Assembly (NCBI GenBank): GCA_965153455.1
Contig: OZ234504.1
Location: forward strand, 1,054,001-1,118,000
Reading direction: 5' to 3'
DNA: 64,000 nucleotides
DNA from: Sphagnum compactum
Lineage: Eukaryota > Bryophyta > Sphagnopsida > Sphagnales
Shown: positions 45,126 through 58,299 of the stretch, one piece after another
How positions within the stretch are numbered: position 1 is the first letter of the stretch
Layout: each line of letters starts with the position of its first letter
Translations under genes and position numbers: made by a program
The notes under the pieces: generated by a model
Told to the model about the DNA's origin: nothing
The model's input: the letters and a program-made list of their open reading frames with translations, nothing else
The model's database searches: none

Positions 45126-48100
45126 TCAGAAGGTGATGTCATCCCCCTTTTACAAACTTGAGTTATGTAGCAATGCTTTCCTGCAATGTCACAGATGACA
45201 TATTGTTGTATAGCAGCACATAGCAGTTGAATTTCAATGTCACAGATGTGGTCTCTTCAATGACTTTGTGTAGAAATACCACAATCAGATCATGGTTATT
45301 GTGTGGTGCAGCAATGTAATTGCAATGCATTCTTTGGACATGTGGCTCTGAATCCAATTGATAAATGTTTCACAATAGCATGCACAAAATTTAAGACGTC
45401 AATCCTGAATGTACATTGCTTGATAACATGCCTGACAGTTTCATTGTGGAAATTTCTCCAAATTTTTTGTGCCTATTTTAATTGTTGGATTTTTGAGTTG
45501 GCATTATTGAATCTAAACTTTTTCAAACCACTCAAGCTGGAAATTCAACTATGTGGTCATTATTGAAACAGAAAAGGGAACAAAACATTGAAGGTTTAAT
45601 TTAGCTTTTCTTTTTTTGGAAATAAACACAGTTGGATAAAAAGAATTCTGGAATTTAAGCACATTGATCTGAAAGATAGTATAAGTATGGATCACCAACC
45701 ATGACATCTTGCCTCTATTTTCCAAACTGCATAATGTGCAGTCTTGGAGCTTTCTGAATTTATTACACAAAACTCATTTTTTTCTATTGGTTGCCTATGT
45801 ATTGTAGATACCTCAATTGTATTGTACATACCTCAATTTTAGTGTTTTCGTTTGGTTGTAAGTATAAAATATTAGATCGTAGTCCAAAATATGTTCGGCT
45901 GGGTTTTGTATAATGGTGTTGGAAACATGATGATGTTTTTGAATAAGAGTATTCATGGTGTTCACTTTGTTTTTAATGTGACCTAAAACTAGTTCTGGCC
46001 AATTAGGGATTTGAGGAAGTTCCTTCGACTTCAGCTTTTGGTGATGGGTGATAGCAAGATACAAACTTGTTTAAAAATTTGTCTTGCCATGAATAAGGAT
46101 GGCTTTGGCAGTTCAATTGGTTGAAGTGTGAATTGAAGGAAAGAGGATATGTGCACCTATTGTTGCTATTTTCCTTTTGTGTATCTTGAGGTTTGGTAAC
46201 TGGATGTTGATAGCCCAAATGCAAAGAAGATAAGTTGCTAGCAATTGCTAAGGAAATCGGAGTTATTTCATGACAAAGAATCTCAACATTGTGATAAATG
46301 CTAATCTTCTTCTACTCTTCTAATTCTTATTTCTATACTTTTAACATATTGTCACTAAAACTATCAGAATCTATAACAACAATAAAACTACAGAAAGCCA
46401 GATAGTCAAAAATCTATCAAAATGCTCAAAACTCCATATTTGTACCAAAATAACTTATGTAATGAATTGAAAACACAATTGAAAAAGGAATATAAAATTG
46501 AAAACAATATAAAAAAGCAAGTACAAAGGACAATCATATGGGACAAATTTCATGAAAGGGAAATAATGCAACATTATTCCACATCCTTTGTCCCATACAA
46601 AAGTGGCCTACTTCTTTACCCATTTTCCTACTATCTATTACCCAACCTACTTAGCTTAGCTTAAGCCTAAGTAAAATTATATATAATTACTCTCCTTGGT
46701 TTTGTAATACTTTCAACGCTTTCGGAATATTGCCTAGGGGGTTTGCAGACCTTTCTACCACTATTGTCCCTCCCTCCCCTTGCATGTTGCTTCTTTGGTG
46801 GCATTGCTTGCCACCTACAATCCTTGAAACATCCTTCCTTTGTTTTGTACCTTCTACAACTAGTTGTCTCCCCTTTGAATTCATACCTACTTTTTATAAC
46901 GCGCTACCTCACGATGCTCCTTGGTTTTAGCTTGAGGGGGTAAACTTGATAGTCTGCTCCTCCTCCGATTCCCACCACCCAAGGATTGGTTATTACCCTC
47001 CTATGGCAACCAATAACTTTGTGCTCTAGAGACTACCCATGGTTAGCCCATTACTTTTTATCTTAGATAAATGTAGAGAGATTAATTCCAGGAAACATCC
47101 TACTTATGTAACATATTTTACTTTACTTTCCACACTTAGTACAACAACAATGCAACATATGAGACTCGAGTCCTTCAACCATCTTCCATTAAAATCACAT
47201 ACCAAGCATGTACATCTTTTTTCATTCTTCACATCACTCTCTAAGGAAAGTTCTTTATATCCCACACAAATCTTTAATAAATCCCCTCATCCTCTCCCAC
47301 TTCCTTTATCCCCCTTCCCCACATATCACACACGAGGCCCATGTTGACCCCTAGAAAATAGGGCCCTTATCTTAATCCCTTCCTAAAAATCTCCTAGATG
47401 ATTGTGTGGGTTACCCCAAACCATTCACTAACCTGAGCTACGTAATCCCATTAACTTCACCCCTTGGGTAAGGGATGATAAGTCTACCACTAGTAAATAA
47501 TAGTCACTAGGAGGCCTATGGAACTAAATGTTTTAAAGATTTCTATCCATTAACATCCTCTTTATCTTGAACTCCCCAAGCCTTGCAAGCCTCCCAATGT
47601 TCTTCACACTTGGGAGGTCTAGGGGAGTTCCAACTCATGTAGCGATTGCAAAGGGGAGTTCCAAGCTCTTATTGCCTTTTCTTCTTTTGTAGTTCATGTT
47701 GTTATTGTGGCAAATGCGATGATGATGAAGAAAAAGAAGACGATGATGAGGTGAGTGTTTTTCACCCTTCCTACATTTTGTTGACAATATTTCGCTTGGT
47801 TAGAGTTTTAAATTTTAATCGCAATGGTGGTGGTGGTGGTTGCTCTTGTTGCCTTTGTTGTTGCCACAAATTTTTGTGTCCATGTTGATAGAGACAAGGA
47901 AAAAGAAAAGATAAAAAGAAAGAGTGGAATAAAAGGCCCCTGTGATAGAAACATGGACCTTGCCCTTAGGTTTTTAAACTTTTTTTTTGCACATTTTGCA
48001 TACAAAAGTCCTTCATGAAGTTCAATTCCTCATGTAGTGCCACATGAAAAATCAACACAAAATTACAAAAATCTTTTGGCAAACTTTTTCAATTTAAGAA

Positions 48101-49094
48101 GCAGAGCATTAATGCACCCCCTAGTTACAATTCCTACCCAATTGCAATAACATAAACAATATACAATCCTTGCCAAAACATGACCATATGACACTTGTTT
48201 TGATAACAAACCTGATTGAAAAAAATTGAATTTCTTGAGTTGTAAAAAATTCAAAAAATTCTTTTGGTAATTCAAAATGAGACTCACTTATAATAATACA
48301 CGAATCCAAGCCCATAAGACACAATGCAAATCAAACAAATAAAATGAAAAAAATACTTGCATTAAACATTGAAAAACTTGTAAAGTAAAAAACATAATAT
48401 TCGAAAATTTGAAATCACCAAAAATGATTTGAAATCATAGGAGTTGACATTATATCCCATACATTAAATATTTAAAATTAAGTTTACATTGAAATCGATT
48501 CCAAGTTAACTTACCTTAATTTACATATAGTAACTAAAGATTTAAACATGTAACAAACAAAAAAAACTCCAAATAAACTAAAAATTATTCATCTTTTTTA
48601 CATGTTATTTTTTCAAAATTTCCATGTTGAATGTCAATACGAAACAATACAAAGTTAGTTCTTATTTGCTCATGGAAAGTAAAAAGCATAAGAGAACTTT
48701 CAAATCAAATATGACCTCGTCATCACATTTTGTAGACAATATGAATTTATAGTTTATTATTGAAGAGCTCATGAATGTTTGCTATTGTAACAAAGTGCAC
48801 AAGTAATGTGCTAGAACCATGTTTGTAAAATGGCTATTAAGTTTACATTGAATTCATAGTTTGCTCAAGATAAGTAACAAAACAAATTCAGACCACCACC
48901 AAGTCTAGCAATCCTGTTGGCCTAGAAAAAAATCATTGGTCAGATCATTGGTCAAATTTTGCCACTTGGTGACCCAAAAAAGGACAAAGTGCAGTGACTT
49001 CTATGAAGGATTTATTGGGACAAAAATTCACCAATTTCGCCATATTTTGAGGAAAAAAAGTTGAAATCGCCATATTTAGACTATAGGTACATCA
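45126..49094. other. Intergenic DNA, no gene seen
   Basis: The first few hundred bases are the likely 3' untranslated region of the aminopeptidase gene. The rest is AT-rich. Frames at 46400-47350 and 47640-48020 lack domain motifs and follow local composition (CT-rich or GGT repeats). No RNA gene recognised. Confidence 0.5.
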
Positions 49095-49200
49095 TGGGAT
49101 TTCAAAAAGTTTCTACCTTTCTCTCAGACATGTAGCCAAATTTGGCTTTGAAGTCCTCTTGTAAAGGATTGCCAGTGAAATTACACTACCTCATGAAATT
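49095..49200 (+). repeat. Dispersed repeat family 1 copy
   Basis: TTTCTACCTTTCTC, ACATGTAGCCAAATTTGGCTTTGAAG and TAAAGGATTGCCAGTG appear in the same order as at 37150-37300 and 25575-25755. The copy is shorter and more diverged. Confidence 0.6.
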
Positions 49201-49924
49201 GAAGAAAAGAAAAACCCTGCTTACCACACCCTGGGGCCTGGACTGGAGTTTTTTTTAAAAATAATTTTGTGTATTGAACAATTGGCGAAAATTTCCCAAA
49301 AATACAAAAATAAGGCGAACTTACACTTGAAAAGCAAAACTTTCTAAATTTTCCCAATTGTTTGACCACAAAATTGTCCCAATAAAAGACTACCCTGGAC
49401 GCATAAAGTCCAAATTTTCCAATGAAATTGGACCACACAAAGAGTCATCCATAAAGTCACCCTGTCTTCACCCTGTCTTTGGGTCTGCTTTCACCCCCTA
49501 TCCCATCTTTCTCGGCAAAACAAGGAAATTTGATTAGTTCTCAGTATGAAATGCTGAAACTCAGCACTTAATGCACAAGGTTCGAGAGTAATTGTAGTAA
49601 TTGTTCAGGTAGGAGCAGTGAAACTATATGTGGCATCAGTGGAGGACAAAGCAAATACGGGATGAAACTCAGTTTACCACCAAAATTGCTGGAAAAACTG
49701 ATCTGGGTATATTTTTCATTCCCAATTACATACACGTTTGATGCCCTATTATGCTGAAACCGACTGTTCTCGCCCCCTAATCGCGGGACTTTACTGATAA
49801 CTATAGTGGAAAAAAAAGTTAATCAGATGAAAAAATGGGAAAGGAAAAGAAGAAAGAACCAGAAGCTCTAAAGGAAAAGGCCCTGCCCCCTGACGAAAAC
49901 AATCCATAGTTCATCCAAAAATTC
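49201..49924. other. Intergenic DNA, no gene seen
   Basis: AT-rich at the left, with a sequence rich in GCGAAAATTTCCC-like words. No gene supported. Confidence 0.5.
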
Positions 49925-50270
49925 ATACTTCTTCATCCAATCAAGTAACATTCTTTAATCGATGTATCCAATGAAGCAAAATGGTCTTCAATTTCTTCAT
50001 CCGTAAAGTAACGTGTCTTCCAATTTCTTCAGGCAATGAAATAACAGGTCTCCAGTTTCTTCATCCAATAAACTCGTAACATGGTCTTCAATCTTTTCAT
50101 CCACTGAACTAGTACCATGGTCTTCAATCTCTTCATCCACTGAACTAGTAACATGGTCTTCAATCTCTTCATCCAATGAAGTAACCTGGTCTGCAGTTTT
50201 CTTCGTCCAACGAATAACGACAGTCTTCCAATATCTTCATCCACGAAGTCACAGTCTTCAGTTCATTGAC
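49925..50270. repeat. 36-bp minisatellite, about nine units
   Basis: CTTCATCCACTGAACTAGTA followed by ACATGGTCTTCAATCT repeats with a 36-base period. The central three copies (about 50090-50200) are nearly identical and the outer ones decay. Because 36 is divisible by three, the minus strand shows a 12-residue repeat (WMKRLKTM), which I regard as a by-product. It ends about 1 kb before the pyruvate kinase start codon. Confidence 0.9.
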
Positions 50271-50430
50271 ATGGATGAAAATGAAAGAAGCAAAGTGCCC
50301 TAATTCTGCCGTCTCCTTTTGCCTCTTCACTTTCTCCCACGGCCACGCCGCATGGCCACTTCCCACGCTGCTGCGCAGTAGGTGAGCGATAGAACTCTCC
50401 TCTCTTACCTACCAATGCACTAGCACCTCC

Positions 50431-50467
50431 AGCTCTCTTTCGATCTCTCTTTCTCTGTCTCTCTCTT
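50431..50467 (+). promoter_or_regulatory. Pyrimidine-rich patch upstream of pyruvate kinase
   Basis: CT-rich run (CTCTCTTTCGATCTCTCTTTC and onward), a typical plant core-promoter or leader composition. About 0.8 kb of leader, possibly with an intron, would separate it from the start codon. Inferred from composition and position. Confidence 0.4.
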
Positions 50468-51280
50468 GCTGAAATTTTCCAACTCATCGTTCCATTTCTG
50501 GTAAGATTTCGAGCTTGCAATCGCATTCTGTGTTTGTTTTTGTGTTGAATGCAAATTTCTTTCTTTATTTTTCGGGGTTAAGGAAGGGTTTGGTTTGCTC
50601 ATTGCAGTCGTAGGTGCAAACAGCTTCCCGCAGACAGGTAAAGGTGCTCGGGTGTGAACTTCCTGCTTCCCATGTATCATGTGTTTTGAGAAAAGAATGA
50701 CAGCATCGTTGAGGTTGAATCTAGCCATATAGATCAGCTTTGTTTGTTTGTTTGCTTGTGTTTGTGTTTTTTTCTGGGGTTTGTTAGTGTTGTTTTTCTT
50801 GTGAGGTCTCCTGCACCTGGCTAGGTAGAGCATGTTAGATTTGGTTGTAGAACTGTGTGATAGATGCTCGCGGCTTGGACTGGCAAGGAAGTTACGCACG
50901 TTACTGTGGGAACTCAGAGAGGATTCGGGTCGGAAGTGAGAAGTTTGCTCCAGTGATGAGACAGTTTTATGCTCCGTGAAGAAGTCATTGAATCTATAGG
51001 GATTGAGGATGTTTGCTTTCGGTACTGCACATCTGTTATCCTTTTGTTGTTTTGCTTGGAGACTAGATGGTGTCTATTGGAGGATATTGTGGATCTGGCG
51101 ACTGATGTGGTTGTGGAGAGGTTTTTCTTCCCCGTTTCAGTCCCTTTCTTTCCTCTTCTGAATGATGGAGGATCTGGTTGATGTGCTGAAGGAGCGAGGG
51201 AGGTGGAGGACAAGGTGAAGTGGGGGTAAGTGGGAGGGGGAGGCGGGGATTCAAGGGATCCAAGGAGTTGGAGAGACACG

Positions 51281-54200
51281 ATGGCAATGAAGATTGACAT
51301 TGCCAACATTCTAGGGAATCCACCAGATGATGGCCGCCTTCACATTGCAAAAACAAAGATCATATGCACTCTTGGTCCAAAGTCGAGAGAGGTTCCGATC
51401 CTTGAGAAGCTGTTGAGAGCAGGGATGAATGTGGCGCGATTCAATTTCTCGCATGGGACTCATGAGTATCACCAGTACACTCTGGAAAACTTGAAGATCG
51501 CCATGCACAATACAGAAACAATGTGTGCCATCCTTCTGGATACTAAGGTAAATACTTCTTGGAGCTCCTCTCAAAAGCTCACAATCCTTCTAACTGGTGT
51601 GTTCTCTGACTTGATTGTCAGATTGGTGCTGCTCTTTTTAAGGGCTGAAGATGGAATCATGTTTTCCATTTAGGTTCTCACTGACCTATTTGCAATTAGC
51701 TTGATGATACAGCCTCAAACTCTGTATTGCTGCTACATATTCTTTTAAGTGTAGCTTGAATGTTGCTAGTTGTGGTTAGGTCAAAACACATTTTGGTGCT
51801 GGACTGGACAGTCTCTTGGTTTTAATAACTGAACTCTTGCAGAGTCCTTATGAAGAACAGTACATGTGCTTGACAGCAGTCCAAGACACAAGATGCAATG
51901 CTCCCATTGGAAAAATTCCATTGGACTTCATTACTCTAGTTATGAAGCCTTCTAATATAGTTGGTGTGCATTTGAGGGTTGGCTATGGTTCTGAGCCTCA
52001 AGTATTGTGATCTCCTAAATGAACAGTTCTGTTCAGCTATTAGCTCTCGAAAAGCTCTCCTTTCAAAGCTGGTTTCTTTTGCACTTGTCTGTGCAATCAG
52101 CTTTCATTCCACTGTTACTGTTCTACCAGTTGGTCCCAGGTTGGTTCATACTCTCTCAAAACCTGCCATTTGGTGGTCGAGGTGTGTGTCTCTCTTAGGT
52201 TTCTGCTAGGCTTAGTAATGAATATGTAGATTATGCAAATTGTTAAGGTTGGTGAGAAGGATTTGGAAAGTGTTGTGGCATGTATTGTGACTCTCTAATT
52301 CACTCATTTTATTACTGTAGGGCCCAGAGATCCGGACTGGGAATCTGAAAGATGGGAAACCTATACAACTGGTACGAGATAAGGAGATCACGATCACAAC
52401 AGATTATAGCTACCTTGGTGATGAGAACACAATAGCAATGAGCTACAAGAAGCTTCCCCAGGATGTGAATCCAGGAAATTGCATTTTGTGCTCAGATGGT
52501 ACAATTACACTGACTGTTCTTGAAACTGATGAGCAAAATGGCACAGTCAAATGTCGGTGTGAAAACACAGCTATGCTTGGTGAAAAGAAGAATGTGAATT
52601 TGCCAGGTATTGTGGTGGACTTACCCACCATCACGAAGAAGGACATTGAGGATATCCTAGAGTGGGGTGTCAAGAACAAAATAGATTTCATTGCAGCTTC
52701 TTTTGTTCGGAAAGGTGAGGACCTGAGAAAAATCAGAGCACTGCTTGGGCCTCATGCAAAGACAATCCAAATTATCTCAAAGGTTTGTTGCAACTCACCA
52801 GTCTATTTCTAAGCCTTTTGCTGTGTGGAAATGTTGGGTAAGTTGCAAGTAAATCAATGTTGGAAGCTTATGTAGTTTCCAGAACTACCTTTCTTTGGCT
52901 TGATTCTGGGGTTCTCACCTTGTTCCCTTTCTCTTTAAGCAAGCAGACTGAAATTTTGTGCTCTAGGGACTTGGCCTGTGTCCTTAGGAAAATAGTTGCT
53001 CTCTGGAAAGGATCAATATGTCTGCTATGCCCTAGGATCTTCTCAAGGAGGTTGCAATTCCTATAATGTCTTAAAGGAGTATTGTTGGCATTCTCATTTG
53101 TGGGATCAATTGTTTAAGAGATTGATTGGGTATGTGCGAAACTGACATGTTTGACTGTATATAGGTGGAGAATCAGGAAGGGCTTGTCAATTTTGACGAT
53201 ATCTTACATGAAACAGATGGTGTAATGGTGGCAAGAGGTGATCTTGGTATGGAAATCCCTACAGAAAAAATCTTCCTGGCCCAAAAAATGATGATCTATA
53301 AGTGCAATTCGGCTGGCAAACCTGTTGTAACAGCAACCCAAATGTTGGAGTCCATGATAAAATCACCCCGTCCAACCCGGGCAGAGGCCACCGATGTTGC
53401 AAATGCTGTTTTGGATGGGACAGACTGTGTGATGCTTAGTGGGGAAACAGCTAATGGATTATATCCTGACACTGCAGTGGCTGTCATGTCACGAATTTGC
53501 CAGGAGGCTGAGGCTTCACTAGATTATGCTGCAATTTTCAAGGAGATTATGAAATCTGTTCCATTGCCAATGAGTCCATTGGAGAGTTTGGCATCATCTG
53601 CTGTCAGGACAGCAAACAAGGTGCGGGCAACATTAATCATTGTCCTCACTCGAGGAGGTACTACAGCAAAGCTTGTTGCGAAATATCGTCCATATGTGCC
53701 CATTTTGTCTGTTGCGGTCCCTGTACTGACTACCGATAGTCTTACTTGGGTAATCAGCGAGGAATCACCAGCCCGTCACAGTCTTGTTTGCAGGTACTGC
53801 TCTTATTCTACTCGTAATAGTCATGCTTATGGGTGAATTTACTGGAGTGCAAATCAGGCTCAAACTCACTGAATGTACTTGCTGTTCTGGGGAATCTGCT
53901 CCAGAGTTTCTTGGTGTTTTGTCTTGAATCTCATGAACCTATGAAGATCGTGTAGTTTTGTTGTTTGACTTGCATTAGATGCCAAGTATTGGGACTTCTC
54001 TGTGGTGTCAGGATATTCACATGTCTGTGCTGCTTTAGTACCTTTGGGATAGTTTGCAACTCAGCTGCAGTGAAATGGTGTACAATTTTTGTTCAAATCC
54101 TGAGTTGTATGTGTTGCCTGATCCTAGCTGGCAAGATCTTTGAGCTTCAATATAGGATGGGTTGTGTAGATGGTGGTTGTGCTCTATGGGATGCCTTTAC

Positions 54201-54723
54201 CCAGGTGGAACAAATTCGTTGTGAGTCCAAACCAAATGCATATTTTGGACTTCTATGTTGTACAAGAAGTCCAAAATATCTATGTTGTACAAGAATTTTA
54301 GTTGTTGGAAATACAAAAAGTAATGCCCCAAGCATATTTATATCTCCAGGTTAATAGTTGGACTTCAATGGTGAAATCTTCAGAAGTCCAAGTTCATTCT
54401 ACTGGAGTCTAGAATGTAACATCCATTTACTAGTCCACTCCTCCATCCAGAGGTTGAAGACGTGGCCTATCCTGTAAGTTCATGTCATTAGCTGAAAAGT
54501 AAATGCTCTTTCTTGCAGGGGTTTGATACCACTTCTTGCTGAGGGGTCGGCTAAGGCAACAGACTCGGAGTCAACAGATGACATTCTTAATGCAGCATTG
54601 GCTCATGCCTTGAGGAAGAGGCTAGTTGAGGTGGGGGATTCAATTGTGGCCCTCCATCGTATTGGAGTTGCCTCGGTCATAAAGATCATGGAGGTCAAAG
54701 AGTCGGTACTGAGAAGGACTTGA
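51281..54723 (+). CDS. Pyruvate kinase, cytosolic type, four exons
   Basis: Exons 51281-51547, 52321-52782, 53165-53793 and 54519-54723, GT-AG introns, 520 residues, full family length. It makes pyruvate and ATP from phosphoenolpyruvate and ADP, the last step of glycolysis. Order: KTKIICTLGPKSRE, MNVARFNFSHG (substrate-binding R, N and S), GPEIRTGNLKDG, DYSYLGDENTIAMSYKKLP in the B domain, the active-site signature IIS-K-VENQEG with its catalytic Lys as the last codon of exon 2, MVARGDLGMEIP (metal binding), TATQMLESMI, LSGETANG, and the C-terminal RGGTTAKLVAKYRP. There is no transit peptide, which favours the cytosolic isoform. ATG 51281 (MAMKIDIANIL) fits the family start. The leader between 50900 and 51280 contains upstream ATGs. 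Confidence 0.95.
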
Positions 54724-57700
54724 GAACTATTTCATCCAAGTCTGGGTAAACTCAGTTCATCAGCTGGAGCAGACACCGGGAATCTCAGACCCTAACCAAT
54801 CACCTTACAGCTTGAATTGATTGAACCCTGAAATCTGGACTCTAGATCCCAGTACCTGGGACTTTTCTGTCCAGGTCAATGGGTATATTGATTGGTCCTT
54901 TTTGAAATATTCACCCTATGTTACTGGCATCTTCCTGTAGCTGTAACTTGGTGTCATCTATGATGGTCATCATGTTCCTTGGAGATATTTCCTTGGATGG
55001 AATGTATCTTGTCTAGGAGGGGTGATTGATGAATGATTTTATCTGGCATAAACATAAACACTTCTGCCAGGTTTTGCTTTCTGATGTTGCGAATAATATG
55101 GTGGATAGTCACCTGGCAGATAGGGGTCTTTAGTTTTGCATTTCTGATGACTGTGTGCACAGTTGATTTGTAGCCATGGGACTTGTGACCCCTGCTGGGT
55201 AAAGTCAATTCAAGCTATTATTTGACTTTCTGTTTACATGCCAAACTGTTCTGATCACTGCAGTGAATGTTGAAGTAGATTATGTACACAATAACTAGCA
55301 CGATTGCTTTTTCCAGGTGTTAGAGTCGCCTACTTTCTTGCAACTGACTTGGGTAGTCATTGTTGCAAGGGGGGGTGGGGTGCTGATTCATGTGTCTGTG
55401 TCTGCATGGTGCTATTTGCTCAAGAAAGTCTGCAAGTTGCTATGTGCAAAACAGCAACACTCAAAATCAGTTGGAACTAGGATTTGGAACAGCTTTGGTG
55501 CACCTGTCCATTGTGACTCAGGGACCTTCACCAGTCCAAAAGCAGAAATATTTCATGTTGGAGCACATTCATCTGCCCATGATTTACACAGTGGATCAAG
55601 ACTACTGATGCCATGCCTTGAGTCCTTTCTGGTTTTAGTTTTTGCTCCAATTTGTTGTATGTATCTTGCTCTCTCAGTTGCCTCCATTTGTTTCCTCTGT
55701 ACTGGTTGGATGTATCTAGTCTTCCTTTCTGTTTTGCTCATCAGCTTCCTGTTCTTTCTCTTTCAGTGTTTATAATTTCCCCATCCCTGTTGTGATGATG
55801 TTGGGTAATGCTTCAAGTTGCTATGTGCTTTCTTTTGTCCATTTCCTCTTGGCTTCTGTCTTATGTTTAAAACCTTCACTCTTTTTCCTGTGTTTGATTT
55901 CTGCTGCTAATCTCTGGGTTGTTATCACCTTGACTCTATGTCTGTGATTGTGAAGATGTTGAGGAGAGGCACAAAACTCCATTTCTAAGATGTTGTCTGA
56001 TGTGGTGCTCTCTGCATTTTTCTGTTTTTTTCTGTCATCAAGTGTTATAGTTTAGGCTCAAACTTTTTCCTTTGCTTTCTCAGTTCAATGCTTTGGATTG
56101 GTGTTGTGCATCACTGACACTTCCATAGCAAATTATCTTTCATGCAACAAGACTTGGAAAATATTATTGGGCCCATAATGTCAAATGATATGTCCAATAG
56201 TGAAGTGTCTTCAAGTTGAGTTCTGAACAACTTTGTCAAGAATGATGTCAAAATATTTTGTGGAGCTTGAAGTATATTAGGTTGGCAACAAGCCATCATG
56301 CTTCTTCATAGCTTACAAAACAAGGGGTTAGGTTACAACATTGACCATTACCAAGCTCTTCAGGTTGCCAATAGTTCGAGTTCTTGAATGCAATCCCTAA
56401 AGTTTATTCAATTTGTATATCCCATGTACATAATGATGGCTGATGTACAAAGCCTGGCCATTAAAAAAGAACCTTAATACCTAATTGAGAGAGTAAGGTG
56501 TCAAATTTACAACTTGAATAGAAAAAATTATATTGAGATTTTAACCGTCCAATTACAATGGTTTAGAATGAATTATAGCAACTTGCATTTGTTAAAGGAT
56601 GCATGTTTATATGCCCCTTATACATGTTCCAAATTAATTAGGATAGTTACAACTTGAGTATTTAAGAATTGACCAATGTCATACTTGTGTGCATGTGTTG
56701 TTGAAGCTAATTACCACAAAATACCCACATAGTTTGGTTGGCTTGTGTAATAATCATAATTGTTATAAAAGATTTATTATGATTATTATTAGCATTTTGG
56801 ACAATTTTTTTAATAGTAGTTGATTGTAACATTAATGGGGCCAATAGGTAAAAAGTAAAATGATTAAAAATGTTCTCATAACCAAACCAAACCTAGATAA
56901 ATAGAATTTATATTTAAGGTAGAACTGCACATCACCAACACATACCAATCAACACTTTTCAATATTTTCTTCAATGCTTAACCAAATTGAGCTATTTTTG
57001 TGTCATTGAATGTGCAAACTAGAGGCCTACAAATGTTGTTTGAGTGTTAGAAGGAAAGAATGTAGAAAACAGAGGAAGAGGATGAATGATAGGTTTTTTT
57101 GAAAAAAATGTTCTAGACCCCTCTCTAGTTCCAGCCCCATATCACCTTTATTTTTAGTCCATTCTGAATGATTTAAAACTAAGGCTTTACAAAACTTATT
57201 TGTATTTTAGAAGCAAAGATTCTTTGTAATGATCAAAGATTTTAAGCTTGAAATTTTAATCTATTTTAATTCACCCATCGCTGAACACTAAACTTGTTTG
57301 GTATAAGTGAAATTTAAATTCCTATAGAATATTTCACATTATTGTAACAACAGATTTGCATTTCACATGCACATGTTCACTATTCTTGTTTTAAGTTTCA
57401 ACAAACTTAACAATACAATTCATTCCAACATCAAATTCATGGTTATTGCATATAACAAGAATTTGCATTTCAGAATAAACAAGATTACAATTCATCTCAT
57501 CATAATCTGATACTATAGAAAATTCACACAAAAGATGAACATAGAATTCATTATAGAAGTATGTGCTTCTCTGTATTACTAAAAACATGAATCCAAATTA
57601 CAACATAATCCCATGTTTGTTGAAAAAAATCCAAAAAAACACTTAAAATTTGTGCTATATCAAAACAGAGTCTATGACTTTCTATTACAAGTACCTATAA

Positions 57701-57902
57701 CTCCTCCTACTCTTTTCTAAACTCCATGTCTCATTCTTCTCTCTCTTGTTCTCTAGAACTTTAACCTTTTGAACTATCCCAAATCACATCATCATGATCA
57801 AAACAACAAAAATTCATAATTCAAAATAATAAAGTTCCCTGATTAGTCCTTATCCTAACTGCCTTGTTCATCCAAATCACATACTCATCCTATCCCTTAA
57901 CA
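54724..57902. other. 3' flank of pyruvate kinase and AT-rich DNA up to gypsy element 2
   Basis: The first part probably contains the 3' untranslated region. Frames at 55317-55775 show no domain. From about 56450 the DNA is AT-rich and may include the 3' LTR of the element that follows, whose right end is proposed at 57902. Its left end is not determinable without a second LTR. A weak relative of dispersed repeat family 2 may lie at 57110-57200. Confidence 0.45.
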
Positions 57903-57916
57903 TTACCCCCTTTGTA
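57903..57916 (-). other. Likely polypurine tract of gypsy element 2
   Basis: Minus strand reads ACAAAGGGGGTAA directly followed by TGTTAAGGG, the layout of a polypurine tract and an LTR start (TGTTA). The second LTR is outside the window, so this cannot be confirmed here. Confidence 0.5.
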
Positions 57917-58299
57917 CTTTGGATTTTGTCCCCGAAATCCTTATAAAACGATAGAAATGAAATGAGGGTTTTATATATGTTTTCAAACATCAATTTCCCC
58001 TACTATAGTTTTGTAATCCCAATCTACATAGAATCCAGTGGTTTTATATCTACGTTTTGCTCTATAGTTCCAATCTCTTCCTTCACTAATTTAGTTTGTG
58101 GTTCTATTTCCAAATGGTCTATTTTGGATATCTCTTTTTCTGGTGTTGGAATAGCCTCCACCTATTCTTGTTCTTGAATTCCCTCTAATTCTTTTTTTTC
58201 TCAACCCCTTCCTCTAAGGTCCTGTGGTATGTTTGGCTATATCTCCTCCTGAATTGTTTCACTTTTGAGGTCCTGTGATTCCTCAATCTGTGCTTCCTC

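Noticed and set aside
46687-46943. Frames resembling a zinc-finger or gag end
   Set aside because: No cysteine or histidine pattern; only basic low-complexity text.
47646-47888. Cysteine-rich small protein
   Set aside because: Derived from TGTTG, GATGAT and GGT repeats; no signal of selection or exon structure.
50029-50244. 12-residue repeat protein on the minus strand
   Set aside because: Product of the 36-bp minisatellite; no start context, family or flanking exons.
55317-55775. 152-codon frame downstream of pyruvate kinase
   Set aside because: Starts with a non-ATG codon, has no domain, and lies in the likely untranslated flank.
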